Of a DNA stretch of 32,305 nt, positions 8,314 to 19,921 are shown piece by piece. Location: assembly GCA_015680685.1 (NCBI GenBank), contig MNCI01038167.1, forward strand, positions 1-32,305, written 5' to 3'. Below the pieces are notes generated by a model that was given only the letters and a program-made list of their open reading frames with translations, did not search any database and was not told the DNA's origin. The DNA is from Gnetum montanum. Its lineage: Eukaryota > Streptophyta > Gnetopsida > Gnetales > Gnetaceae. How positions within the stretch are numbered: the first letter of the stretch is position 1; every line of letters begins with the position of its first letter. Both the position numbers and the translations under genes were made by a program.

Positions 8314-9250
8314 CCCTTGTGCGTCAATTAATGTTATAAAATATGCATGAATTTACAGCCGCATATACTTCAATGATTAAATAGTCCCAAAAAAATTTCA
8401 ACTCCGCTTAAAAAGTGAGTCAGGAAAACTTGGCGACTTAGATTACTTGCTTTAAAAAGTATATATATTTTATCTTTAATTCTATTATTTGAAAGATTTT
8501 TTCTTATACCCAGCAGTGAACCGTGAATATTTAATTCTATTATTTTAAAAAATATTTTATATGCAACTGTGAATAGTGAAGAAATCACAGTTTTTGTTTG
8601 GACTATCTTCACTGTAAACTCATGGGTATAGCGATGATAGAGTTCACCATTGACGGTTGAATCCCTAAAAATCATGCTAGCTTTCAGTAGGGCCAGATAG
8701 TACTAGACACCGAATCATTTTTGGGTTCCTCCGTTTCGATCAAATTGCGGTGACGAAATCGTCGAGGGTGAGTTAACCATTGTTGCCCTTTCCTGCATCG
8801 CACGTGAACGAGTCTGAACAGTCTAACCACGAAAACTTAAAACTTTAAGGTAGCTGTATTTGCGGTGCTGAAGGAATCTTCTGTACATTTTAAGAATCCT
8901 ATGTGCCACAATCCCCGTTTCAATATCTTGGCAAGAAGAGGAATAATCACCGTTAATCTCTTAACACTTTCTTGAATTGGTGCTCTTGCCTGACTTCTAA
9001 ATGATTGAATTTCTCATTATCATTTCTTCCATCCATGTATTGAATACCACAATTTTCTGTTATATGAGTAATGCTTTTTGTTTACCAATTTTTAGATTTC
9101 ATTTATAATATTCCTGAGCATAAACTTTTCGGAAGTAAAACTACTTTGCAAGAAGAATTATCCAAGCAAGCACCACAAGAACAATACCACTTAAACAAAT
9201 CCTAGTGGGTGCTATCTCTAAAATCCAAAGGAAATCCAAAAATCCAAAGA
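8314..9250. other. AT-rich intergenic DNA, no gene seen
   Basis: No coding frame with recognisable motifs is present. A 16-bp direct repeat (TTTAATTCTATTATTT) occurs at 8475-8490 and 8530-8545. Around 8500-8670 there are short partial inverted matches (TATACCC / GGGTATA and GTGAA-type words). These could be the trace of a small MITE-like element, but they are too weak to call. Confidence 0.5.
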
Positions 9251-9253
9251 AAT

Positions 9254-9522
9254 CCAAAAATTCCAAAAGAATATATATTTTATCTAGGCATTTCCAAAGT
9301 CTAGGTCTTGGTCATCCTCACTACCAATAGGAACCATCAAGTCTTGGAATAACCTCACTACTATCATTGGGTTATCCTTTAAATTTCTTAAGTGTCCAAA
9401 GATAGGAAAAATCCAAAGAATGTATATTTTAATCAAGCATCTTCAAAGGCTAGGTCTTGGTTACCCTCACTACTAAAGGGACTCACCAACAGCTCTTGGA
9501 ATAACCTTACTACTATCATTGA
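9254..9522. repeat. Imperfect ~118-bp tandem duplication
   Basis: Segments about 9254-9370 and 9404-9522 align over their length, sharing CTAGGTCTTGGT, CCCTCACTAC or CCTCACTAC and CTTGGAATAACC. A further weak echo (GGTCTTAGCAATAGCC) follows near 9560. The period is about 150 bp. The sequence is non-coding. Confidence 0.75.
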
Positions 9523-10450
9523 ATTCGCCTCATGGCCTCAAACAAGTTACTCATGGATAGGTCTTAGCAATAGCCTAATTACTAACATCCTCAATGTCTA
9601 AGGCACACATATCATCAGAAGGATGGGTCTTGACTATGCCTCACTGCAACTCCACTAGACTCAATTGCTTAGTGCCATGATCTTGGATAAATCCATTGCC
9701 TCACATGAACTTATGCATCAAAATCTAAGGTAGGAAATCCATCTAACAACCCTTGTTTTTGTGAGGTGGGTTCCACTAAAGAACGCTCCACTATTGCATA
9801 TAGACAGAGGCATCTAAAAGATTTGCTACTTCCAATACCAGTTGAGCACAAATGGTCACATGATTTAATTTGTTCCAAAGAATCAAAGGTTTTCTCAAAT
9901 AGCCAAAAATCCAAATAATTTCAAAATTCCAAAATTCTTACAAAAAACTAGATCATGTCAAAAGGTGATCAAAATAATCATAAGATATATGAGAAGTAAG
10001 CTTCAAAAACAAAATTTCTCAATTTCAAAGATACTCAAAAGATGGAAGGAGGTTTAGGCACAACAAAAATTTAGTAGCATCTCGACATAGAATTCAACAT
10101 TGTAGAAGAAAATGGTAAAGTAGAAAGAGGGAATATTGAGGGATAAAAAGATCAAATAAACTAGGATAGCTACATAAGAAGGAAAAAATAGAATAATCTT
10201 TCTTACAAAATCTAGAACAAAATAGGACTACATAAAATGGAAAATAAAATAATCTTTCATATAGGATCTTCTTAAAGTCTTTCAAAGTTGCCCAGAACCA
10301 ATTTGTATTTTGTGCTTGATACTTTTTATCAACCTAAGGAAGCATCTACTACAAAAATTGGACTTGGTGCATGGAAGGGATGAGTTTAGAATGGAAAGAA
10401 ATAGATTAGAGTTGAGTGAGAGAGATGTGAGAGGATCCAACCCAAATGGC
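9523..10450. other. AT-rich non-coding DNA, possibly LTR U3
   Basis: No supported gene. The stretch leads into a TATA-like box at 10453 and resembles the upstream part of a long retrotransposon LTR in composition only; I could not find its partner LTR. Confidence 0.3.
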
Positions 10451-10452
10451 CT

Positions 10453-10460
10453 TTATATAG
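10453..10460 (+). promoter_or_regulatory. TATA-like box, probable decayed LTR promoter
   Basis: TTATATAG follows GGCC and precedes GCATCAGCATGGGACA, a context typical of LTR promoters. No associated ORF follows, so this is weak evidence for a retroelement LTR on the plus strand. Confidence 0.3.
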
Positions 10461-10507
10461 GCATCAGCATGGGACATGGTTTCTAAAACAAGGGGGAGAA
10501 AACATGC

Positions 10508-10712
10508 ATCAAAAACCAATGGCCAAATAAAACAAGCAAAAAAACCCATGAATAATAAAACAAGTAGCCAAAAACCATGGGCAATGAAAATAAATGGCCA
10601 AAACCATGGCTAGTGAAAACAAGTAGTCAAAACCATGGGCAATAAAAACAAGCAGCCAAAACCATGGATAGTTTAAACAAGTGGCCAAAACTGTAGGTAG
10701 TGAAAACAAGTG
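10508..10712 (+). repeat. 29-30 bp minisatellite, about seven units
   Basis: The recurring unit has the form GCCAAAACCATGG followed by A-rich spacer AAACAAG. Clear unit starts at 10567, 10597, 10626, 10655 and 10684 give spacings of 30, 29, 29 and 29 bp, with two more degenerate units upstream. The minus-strand ORF over this array is a by-product of the repeat. Confidence 0.88.
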
Positions 10713-11439
10713 TAATGCACATATGTTTTAGGTATATCATATATGTTATTTTTAAGCTATAATCATAAGGTTTAACACTCTAACATGTAAACCAAGACTC
10801 CTATGATAGTCTTATTAAATACCCTACTTAGTTATACACCAGAAATATTTCGTAAGATTTACTTGTCATAGTTGCCTAGATCAAATACCAAAACTCTTGT
10901 GATACTTATCAAGCTAGAAACTATAATATCTCAAAATTATAACTCTAATTTTTGTAGATCGAATATTAAAACTATTATTTTTAAACATCTTGATCACATT
11001 GTTAAAATTAAATTTTTGGGTGGGACAACATTCCAATGGCACACGCGCGCACACACACATACACAGAAGTGCATAATAAAACATAAATGCATGAAAATTA
11101 AATATGCATAACTAGATTCACATAAAGATAAAATAAGCATAGAAAAATACTTGAAAAGTCATAATGATTATTAGAAAATAAAATTTCTTGGGTAATTGTG
11201 TTTATACATTTAATCATAAAATATAAAGTAGATCTATGATTGGGCTTCAGTGGTGGAATAATAAAGGACACAAAACTTTAACCAAGCACCCTATTAAGAA
11301 GATTTCTTTCACTTATGTAAGAAATTATCAACAACAACAAAAATAATAATAACACTAATAAAAATTAAAATATTGAATTGAATCTAACAAATTTTTTAAA
11401 AAATTAATAATTAAAATTTATGCAAATTTCAAAGATGTG
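10713..11439. other. AT-rich non-coding DNA with a CA/CG dinucleotide tract
   Basis: No supported gene. A short alternating purine-pyrimidine tract (CACACGCGCGCACACACACA) lies at about 11039-11060, and CAA/AAT-type simple repeats at about 11330-11360. Confidence 0.6.
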
Positions 11440-13822
11440 ACAATAGGATTAATGGAGGACATGAATTTGGAGAATGTAATAATATGGAAGATTCACTATT
11501 GTAATTTGAGAGTGTCTGTGACCTTACAATTGCAACTACTTATTTCAAAAGAGGATAAAACATTTAATTACAAATGAAAATGGTATAGATAAAATAAAAA
11601 CTAATTATTTCTTAATAATGCATAAAAGAGACTAGGACATGTGCAAAGATTGCAAGGTCATACTTGGAGAGTACCTTATAACATAGCATCAACTAATGGT
11701 CATGCAGTTAAGTATATAAAGCTTTAAAGGTAGCACAAGAAAAAGGAACTAGATGCATAAAATGGTAGAAGTTGAAAGAAGATAACATCACCTTATCTAG
11801 AATTAGAATTACTCTACAAATATAATTTTGGGCTAAATAGAAAGTTGCATCATAAAATTGAAAAGAAAAGTATGGTTAAAATAAAATTCAAAAAACACAT
11901 CCCAAAGGAGACGTCGTGGTGGAGTGATGAAGTGTAGCATGCTATTCAAAATAAAAAAAAAGCTTTAAGAAATGGTAGCAAAGCAGTAGCTAAGAAAACA
12001 AGATGATATACAAAATGGCAAAGAAGAAGGCAATCATAGTAGTAATCAAATTCAAACATAAGGTCTTTGAGAAATTTTATGGAAAAGTAAGAATAAAGGT
12101 ATGAGAAAAATATATTGATAATTTGGAAAAAATTAGGAACAAAAAATGTAAGGATATTGAGAATGTCAAAATGCATGAAGGAAGCAGATGAAAGAATTTT
12201 GGTAAAAGATAATAAAATTTTGGATATGTAAAAATTTTATTTTAAAGAATTATTAAATGAATAATTTCCAGGATAATATATTGAAGAATAAGAACCAAAT
12301 TTTGGTCTAGTTAAGAAACTTTCCTTCTCTAAGATGTAGAAAATCTTATTAAAGATGAAATATGGAAAAGTTGTTGTACCAGATAACATTCATATAGAAA
12401 CTTGAAAAGCACTAGGAGATATAGGAGTTTTTTAGTTGACAAAAATATTTAAAAAAATTTTAAAGGATGGAGAAATGTTTAATAATTAGAGAAAAATATT
12501 TGTTGTTCTCATTTACAAAAATAAAGGAGACATACAAAATTCTGTAAGCTATTGAAGGATCAAGCTAATGAGCCATACTGTAAAGTTTTAGGAGATAGTC
12601 ATAAAGCAACATCTTAGACTTGAATCAATGGTATTAGAAAATTAATTTGGATTTATGCCAAGAAGATCTAATATAGAGGCTATTTTCTTAATATAACAAT
12701 TGATGGAAAAATTTATAAAACATAAAAAAAATATTTATATACTCTTTATCTACTTGAAAAACTTATGACAAAGTGCCTAGAGATATTATTTTGTGAGCCT
12801 TGTAGAGGGAAAACAATCCCTAATAACTATATTAACATGATTCAAGATATATATGAAGGAGCTACCACAAAATTTAGAACTACTTATGGAACAACATCTA
12901 ATTTTCTAGTCATAGTAGGTTTACATAAAGGTTCTACACTTAGCCTATACCAATTTGTCATTATTATGAATGAATTAACAAAGGAAATACAAAATGAAAA
13001 TCCTTTGTATATCTATTTGCAAATGATATTGTATTGCTAGATACAACTTGAGAAATTGTTTCTAAAACATAGAAGTAGAAACATGCTCTAGAATCAAAAG
13101 GGTTAGAAATTAGTAAAATTAAGACAAATTATATGGAATGTAATTTTAATAACAACATAAATAGTGGTAAAATAAAAGTAACAATTCAAGGCTAAAAAGT
13201 CTCTTATTACAAAAAGTTTCACTATCAAAAATCAATCATCTAATCATAGAGTAAATTTGATCAAGATATGAGGAACAGAATTAAGATAGGATGGTTAGAA
13301 TGGAGATAGGCTAGTTATATTCTATATGATAACAACTAGCAATAAAATTGAAGCAAAAATTTTACAGGACAACAATCAAGCTTACTATCTTGTATGATGC
13401 TAAATATCGGGTAGTAAAAAAGAGGCATGAACAACAAATAAATATGGCAAAAATGCAAATGCTTTTATAGCTATTGAATGTTATCAAAAGAGATAAACTA
13501 CATAATATAAACATTAGTGAGAGACTTCAAGTGGATATTATTTAAAATAAGCTACAAGAATGATAGCTTAGATGGTTTGGACATGTGCAAAGAAGATCAA
13601 ACAATGAACCTATAAACAAAGGTTGTTACATCATTATTTCTAGAAATTCACCCAAAAAAAAGAGTAAAGAAGACATAGGAAAAAAATGATCAAAGATGAT
13701 TTGGAGGAACTACAAATAAATAAAGATCGAGCTCTTCATAGAGGTCAATGATGAAAAAGAACTCATCTAGCTCACCTCATTTTATTGGAACAAGACTATG
13801 ATGATGATGATGATGATGATGG
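11440..13822 (+). pseudogene. Decayed RTE-clade LINE (endonuclease-RT remnant)
   Basis: Many short plus-strand fragments in all three frames line up in order with plant RTE polyproteins. They are: end of the endonuclease (CDLTIATTYFK near 11515 and DMCKDCKVI near 11640); a linker (WWSDEV near 11920); LVKDN near 12200; RT motifs such as KTYDKVPRD (near 12760); IQDIYEGATT and VGLHKGSTLS with NELTKEIQ (12765-13040); FANDIVLLD (about 13017), where the catalytic FADD has become FAND; ESKGLEISKIKTNYMECN (near 13090); and RWFGHVQRRS near 13575. The C-terminal KDDLEELQINKDRAL (about 13690) precedes a trinucleotide tail. Dozens of stops and frameshifts show great age. The 5' end is not resolved and the element is probably 5'-truncated. 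Confidence 0.85.
13798..13821 (+). repeat. (ATG)8 tail of the RTE element
   Basis: Eight ATG units directly follow the last recognisable RTE coding sequence. RTE-type LINEs in plants commonly end in short tandem repeats rather than poly(A), so this marks the 3' end of the element. Confidence 0.85.
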
Positions 13823-14868
13823 CAACTTTATAGAAATTTAAGTAAGTCATAGTTTTAGATTCCAATACATTCTAATTATCATGTTTGATATTATAGTTGG
13901 AAATTTGATTGAGTTATTCTAAATTTTACCAAGAATACTTGGTAATATTCTTAATGATGTTTTTAAAACTCATAGCAAGTACATTTCTATTATCCAATAG
14001 ATCCAATAAAATTGTAGTTTCATATGATAACTTTATAGAATTTTAAATAAGTGACAATTTCAAGTTCCAAAACCTTCTAATAATATAGGGGATCTTAGAA
14101 CCTACATATAGTTAAATTATAAGTTTATAACTCAACAATTTTCCCAAGAAATAAACCCATAACTTAGAGCTTCCAGATAGATTTCATATACTTAATAAGT
14201 ATAAGAAGACTAATAATTTACTCCTAAGATTTTTGCAGAATTAATTAAAGATTAAATATCTTCACAAAACATTAAGCTTTAGAATATCCTTTAAATTGGA
14301 TATCAATGTTTGATGTCCATTTATGAATGATCAACATTATATGCTTATGTATAAATGATTCTATATTTAGGGCTTGTTTCAACATTGAAACATTACCTTG
14401 CTCAATAAGTATTGTATCTAAAATGAATAACTTAAATGTTATATTTTTTCATCACATCATTTAACTGTAAGTAAAACTTCAATTACAAGGTCGGTAAAAT
14501 AAAATTTAAATATATGCATATCGTGATGTAAATTCTATAACATCTCATTTCAAAATGTCGTGAAAAATGTCAAATATATGTTATATTTAATATTATGCAT
14601 ATTAAACATGACCAAAAAAATGCATAAGTAAATAAAAAAATTTATTAAAAAGAAATTTGGAATTGAATAAGCATATATGGGAAATATTCTAAGGATTATT
14701 AGGGTTATCTTCCTTTGACATCTATCCCTTGTTAGAAATAGTATGAATGTGTGTTCTATCTCCTTCATGATCATTTCCCCTGCATGTTAAGTAAAGTAGG
14801 ACATGGTGATAGTCTTTACTTTTCATGTTGATGTCTTATTCTAATGTATTAGAAATTATAAGTATTAT
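13823..14868. other. AT-rich non-coding DNA with a diverged direct repeat
   Basis: Segments about 13822-13885 and 14027-14092 are diverged copies (ACTTTATAGAA, AAGT, TTCCAA, TTCTAAT shared in order; period about 206 bp). From about 14680 the sequence also resembles 18255-18450. No gene is supported. Confidence 0.55.
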
Positions 14869-15240
14869 GTTTTGTTATAGAAGAATCACAAGGTCTAAGG
14901 AAAATATGTAACAAATTATGTTGACTTAAACTAGAATAAATTTGTTGATGTTTTGACCTCATCATAAGTTGACATTTATCATGGTGTTAATGTTATGTAT
15001 TCAAAGTGTATTCAAAAGGAATAACATACAACCCGAGATGTATAACCTAATTAATAGGTCCATCTCTAATATTTAGAAGAGATAACTATTTGTTTATTAT
15101 AATACAATCAATATAACTATGATGATGATCATGCCATGGTAGTGTTATCGTAAACTCATAGTCGTACATAATATAGACCATATTTTGAATATTGAGCTTG
15201 ATAGAACATATCAAGTCATTAATACCACATCTCAAGATTA

Positions 15241-17529
15241 ACCTTTGAAATTGTAACAACCCTTACTATCTAGTTACTATTTCATGACATTTAGAAAATT
15301 TGATACATATTTACTATCAATGTCTATGGATTAAGAGATCTAACAAAATTTCTCAAAGAATAAGCATTTCAAATGAGCATTGTATGACTAAATATAGCAT
15401 CATCCTTAATTACTAAAGCAATAATTAAAAGAGTAAAATAATAGTGATCTATTTCTCTTCCTAGAACCATGATGTAAATTATTTTGTACTTAAGGTTCTT
15501 TTGAAATACAAGAAAGAACGACTACAAACATTAGGGGTAAAATATGCTTTAAGATATATTATAACATAAAGTTATTATAAACCAATAAGAAAAAAATATG
15601 GTTGTTATGATAAATAAATTAATTTATAACTTCATCATCAAACATAGAGGTATCGTGTTTAAATTACATGCAAAAAATTCTTTAAGACTAATAACATCAA
15701 CTAGTAAATGAATCTATATTTGCATTTAAGAAACTATAAAAAATTGTAGCAATTAATTCTTCTCTCGATTTGAGAGCTTTATCTTTCACCATGGATTGGG
15801 AAAGTTGTAAATCACTTAACAATAGTGGTGGAATACTAGAATCATGACTTAAAGACTTCTAATCAGAGGTCTTCTTGAGGGACTTTGCTTTAACTTTATT
15901 ATACATTGTTACAAGTAATAGTGGACATATGGTGTGTGTAGGTGGTAGTTCATAGTTCATGTTTATAATACAGCATAACAAATTCATCTAGTTAGTAGTA
16001 AACTCCTCTGTTATAGCTTGTTCTTATAAATTTTGCACTATGATGTTCAACCTTTGTTTCTCCTCATTAAAAGGTTATGTCAAAGTATTTTTTTGCATAG
16101 TTAAATTTGCCATATATTTCTATGCATCCTTCAAATCCTACAAACGTGTGTAGTTCTTATTTTCTCAAGTATACTTTTGTACTTCTAAATCCATCATTTT
16201 TAATAATGTTAATTCCTAAACTCTACTTGCTAGTTTAAGATTAGAATTGGAATCTACAATGTTTCTTTCTTACTTTAGCCCTTTAATTTTTATAGCATAT
16301 TTCTTAGCAAATCTAAGACTACCATCTATCTCTATTTTTAATTTGCTAGATGCTATAGTATATTTTCTTTATCCTTATATGTTTTTCCTTAAATATTTAT
16401 TTAAGGACTCATTGTATGCTAGGGGATGCTGAAGATCTATTTGTTGTAATTTAACATTGTTTAGAAAGGTCTGGTTTTGAAAGAATATTCTATTAGAATG
16501 TAATTCAAAATCATCAAAATGCTACAATGATTTACTGAGTACAATGAAGAAGAATTTTTCCAACCAGCTAATGTCTTTAGGAATCATACCTCAGATAGTT
16601 GCTAAATATTTGTCTTCATCAGCTTTCTTAATATCTTTTCAATGAAGAAGAAATATTTGTCTTCTTCAACTTTCTATATAATGTTTCATTCATGAGGATC
16701 TTCTTCACTAAAGTTTTGAAGAAGTTTAATATTACTTCACAATGAACAACTTTATTTTCAAATCTATGATATTGTAAAATTACTCTATGGCATATTTCAT
16801 CCTTCTACCTAAACCTCATTGGACTATGTTAGTAAGGATATCTCCATAACTACTCCTATTTGGAAAAGGCTTCCAAAAATAACTTTGATAATAATTTATT
16901 ATTTCTACCTTTTACCATTGGCTTACTTTTGGCATTTTAAATTGTAAAAAACTCTTACAAAGATAGAATGAACATAGCCACAGGGGAAGTGTGAAGATGA
17001 TGAATAATAGTAAGCTAATAAGTGTTCATTTTTTTCTTTATTTTGTATAGAAATGTAATCTACCCAACTACCTTTCTTCACTATGGAATAGTGTAGATTT
17101 AGCAGAGGCCAAGAAATCATATTCCTTCTATCTTTGATACAAATACAATAGGAAATAATATCTACCAAATCATAATATGATATCTTAAGTTAAGACATTA
17201 ATATTCTGGTAGTGGTGGAGATATAAGCTTTACCTGATTCCTATTAGTTCATATGGCATTTGATAAGCTAATACCTTGGAAACATGAATTCTTTTAAGGT
17301 AAAGTCTAGTTTTACCATATGAAAATTGAACCATAGAATTCTCTTTTGTTTTAAGAAAATTGCTAAGTATTTCTAAATAAAAAGATAAAAGCATCATTAT
17401 TATATGTTCTAAATTTTTTTTAAAATAATGGTTAATCTTTCAACACTACAAACTTCACAAATAGTATAGGCTTAATTTTTTGACCTTTGCAACAAAATCA
17501 GCTTCCACTAATGGTGCGGTAAGACTAAG
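15241..17529. other. AT-rich interior, no recognisable gene
   Basis: Short ORFs on both strands (for example 16247-16432 plus and 16923-17168 minus) have no motif I can assign. A short duplicated word (AAATATTTGTCTTC) lies near 16604 and 16648. If the LTR-like pair is real, this is the interior of the Copia-like remnant. Confidence 0.5.
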
Positions 17530-17614
17530 ATTGAATAATCAAGGATAAAATAATTTGAATAATCTTTGTTGATTGGAAATGTTAAAAATTGAATAATCAA
17601 GGATAAAATAATTT
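17530..17614. repeat. 27-bp perfect direct repeat
   Basis: ATTGAATAATCAAGGATAAA plus TAATTT occurs at 17530-17556 and 17588-17614, 58 bp apart. It is perfect, unlike most older repeats around it, so it is probably a recent local duplication. Confidence 0.9.
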
Positions 17615-17840
17615 ATTGTAAATAATTTAAAAGTATAAATCATATGTTTGACCACAAAGGAATAGGATTTAGCACAACATTTAGCTATGTTTTATCTTTG
17701 TGTTGTTCACTTGGATTTGGAAAAGTAAAAATTAAATTTTATGATTTAATCTTTTTATACTTACAAATGCATTTATTGCACTTACTAAATTTTTCACTAT
17801 ATCACACTCACAGTATTTGTAAATTGTGTTAACATAAGCC

Positions 17841-17853
17841 TACTTTGATATCA
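17841..17853 (-). other. Decayed tRNA-iMet primer-binding site
   Basis: On the minus strand it reads TGATATCAAAGTA, 10 of 13 matching the Copia consensus. All three differences are G-to-A or C-to-T, as expected of old methylated DNA. It abuts the terminal CA of the LTR-like repeat at 17854. Confidence 0.45.
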
Positions 17854-18184
17854 TGTTAAGTTTTTTGATAGAATAATCACAAGGTCAAAGGAAAGTAAGT
17901 AACAAATTACATTGACTTAAACTAGGATAAAAATATTGATGTCTATCAAAGTGTTAAGTATTGAAAGTATATTTAGAAAGTATAAGGCATAGTTCAAGAT
18001 GTGTAACCCAATTAATAGATCAATTTTTAATGTTTAGAAGAGATAACTATTTGTTAACTATAATACAACAAACATTGTTGTAATATCCATGTTGATCATA
18101 CCATAGACCTTATTTTGAATGTTTATTTTGATAAAATACACCAAACCCTTAATAATAAGTTGAGAGAAAATGTTCAAAAAAGGA

Positions 18185-18570
18185 AAGAATATGTCAGAAG
18201 CCTTCATGAGAGCCCTATGCATAAACAGGTAAGATCCTTCACAAAAAAATACATTTGGATAATGCTCTAAGGGTTCTTAGGATTGTCTTTATTTGGCATA
18301 TATCCCTTATTACATATATTATGAATGTATGCCTCTAACTCCTTCATGATCATTTTCTCTTCATGTTGAGTAAAGTAGGACATAGAGATAGTCTTTACTT
18401 TTTATGTTGATGTCCTCTTCTGATGTAATAGGAATGATATGTATGCTTTTCTTTTTCAAAAGAAAAGGATCATAGAAGGTTAGGTTGAGACCAAATATCT
18501 ATTAAAGAAAAGAAAATTCTTCATGAGAGGACTATGCCAAAAGAGATAAAATCCTCCATAAAAATGTTTA
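18185..18570. repeat. Complex diverged repeat block
   Basis: Segments near 18200-18250 and 18515-18562 match each other (CTTCATGAGAG, CTATGC, ATCCT). They flank 18255-18450, which is a diverged copy of about 14680-14860 (shared CTCCTTCATGATCATTT and AGTAAAGTAGGACAT). The order relative to the LTR-like repeat is reversed between the two places. Confidence 0.6.
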
Positions 18571-18632
18571 ATAAATTTGAATCCATATCATTGTAACTTG
18601 CATTATACTATATACATGAACTTAACAAAAGC

Positions 18633-18837
18633 TCTTTCTTTTATTCATTTTTTGTGCTATGTAAGCATTTAGGTTCTTGGATAAAGCTCTCCTAGCTTCA
18701 TTCCGTTTTTATCTTGCATCCTTGTAGAATGTTTCTCTTATCTTAAGGAATGAATCCTTCTCCATGGATTCTTCTCNAGAGAGCTTTATCCAAGAACCTA
18801 AATGCTTACATAGCACAAAAAATGAATAAAAGAAAGA
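18633..18837. repeat. Perfect 59-bp inverted repeat bordered by Ns
   Basis: 18633-18691 and 18779-18837 are exact reverse complements over 59 bp, with an 87-bp spacer. The right arm is bordered by N at 18777 and N at 18838. Perfect identity contrasts with the diverged repeats nearby and suggests an assembly patch rather than a native hairpin. Confidence 0.9.
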
Positions 18838-18982
18838 NACTCCCAAGTTTCAAATTCAAGTTAGTTTCTCTCTAACTTCATGTCCATTTTGAAGGTTTAA
18901 GAAGGGTTTTAGGCTATTTCTTTCAAATTTAATGTAATAGCTCATTTCTCTCTTTACATGAGCTTGTTCCAAGCTATTCTAG

Positions 18983-19900
18983 TGTTGAACCCCATATTGC
19001 CTTAGTTTTTAACCTTATAAGTTTACATTTTTATTTTTCTAATGTTTTACTTTACTGAAGATCATTGATTTTCATGGTAAATATCAATAAGTATTAATTT
19101 ATTTCTTAAGTTCTATGTATTGTACGTAATTGCAAGATTGGTGAAAATTGATCCTCATAGTAGCTACGATATGGATCAATAATGTAGAATTTTGGGAAAA
19201 GCATCTTTTAAAGGAATCAAGATATCGATTTGAATCGTTGGGCGATCTAAATCAAGTATTAAAGATGATAGATATTGTAATACAGTTTGACAACTCTATA
19301 ATTGATTGTTATTGAATTCTTTGATACTAATCGATTCCCAAAATGATGATTTTTCCAATTATTGTTAAATCCTCTTTAGTATAAATAAGAAGATAATCTA
19401 TGAATGAGGGGAATGCCAAACTCATGAAAAAATTCACACTGAATTGAATCCTTCTTTACTTATGTTAAAATTGTTAAGGAAGATTTTTGACACCTTGTGG
19501 CAATCAACAACCATTTAATGTTTATTGAGGCTATGAAATTGCTACATTGTGAAGGCATTATAACAAGGTCACAAATTAGGTGATGTCTCCTTTGTAATCT
19601 TCTTATATTTATAATAAATTTATATATATTTTCAATTTGGTTTAATCAAGTGTTTTCATATTTGAACTTAATCTTAGAAGTTAGGATGAGGATTTTTGAT
19701 TTTACTTATGAGTGATAGTCATAAGTGTGGAGTTTTTAATTGAATTTAGATCTAATTGTTTATTTTCTTAATGATCTTTTTAACTTTGGAACCATTCCTT
19801 CATGGATATGACTCGTGAGTTAGTCATGAATGAGGTGACAACTTTACAATGAAGATAACTACTAAGGGTAACTCAGCATCAAACTTTGGTTGGCTCATCA
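18983..19900 (+). repeat. 5' LTR of the Gypsy element
   Basis: It starts TGTTGAACCC and ends GGCTCATCA, 918 bp. It matches 28250-28967 in order over its length, with particularly clear blocks such as ACTTATGAGTGATAGTCATA and AGGTGACAACTTTACAATGA. Confidence 0.82.
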
Positions 19901-19903
19901 ATT

Positions 19904-19921
19904 TAACACCATTGTCGGGGA
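19904..19921 (+). other. Decayed tRNA-Asp primer-binding site
   Basis: TAACACCATTGTCGGGGA matches the Athila/Tat tRNA-Asp site TGGCGCCGTTGCCGGGGA at 13 of 18 positions. All five differences are G-to-A or C-to-T. It lies three bases after the LTR end, as expected. Confidence 0.78.

Larger units (their letters stand above)
14869..18165 (-). mobile_element. Probable Copia-like LTR element remnant, minus strand
   Basis: Segments about 14869-15240 and 17854-18165 are diverged direct repeats, both starting TGTT and sharing AATCACAAGGTC, GTAACAAATTA, TTGACTTAAACTAG and TAGAAGAGATAACTATTTGTT. Just left of the right copy, 17841-17853 read on the minus strand is TGATATCAAAGTA. That equals the Copia tRNA-iMet primer site TGGTATCAGAGCA except for three transitions. 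This orients the element on the minus strand with its 5' LTR at right. I could not recognise gag or pol in the 2.6 kb between, so the interior may be rearranged or too decayed. LTR lengths are estimates. Confidence 0.45.

Noticed and set aside
8470-8670. Possible MITE with terminal inverted repeats
   Set aside because: The inverted matches are short and interrupted and no target duplication was visible.
10509-10709. Hydrophobic 66-codon minus-strand ORF resembling a membrane protein
   Set aside because: It is an artefact of the 29-bp minisatellite; its periodicity is that of the DNA repeat.
10508-10712. Possible CRISPR-like array
   Set aside because: Units are contiguous and imperfect without unique spacers, and the DNA is eukaryotic.
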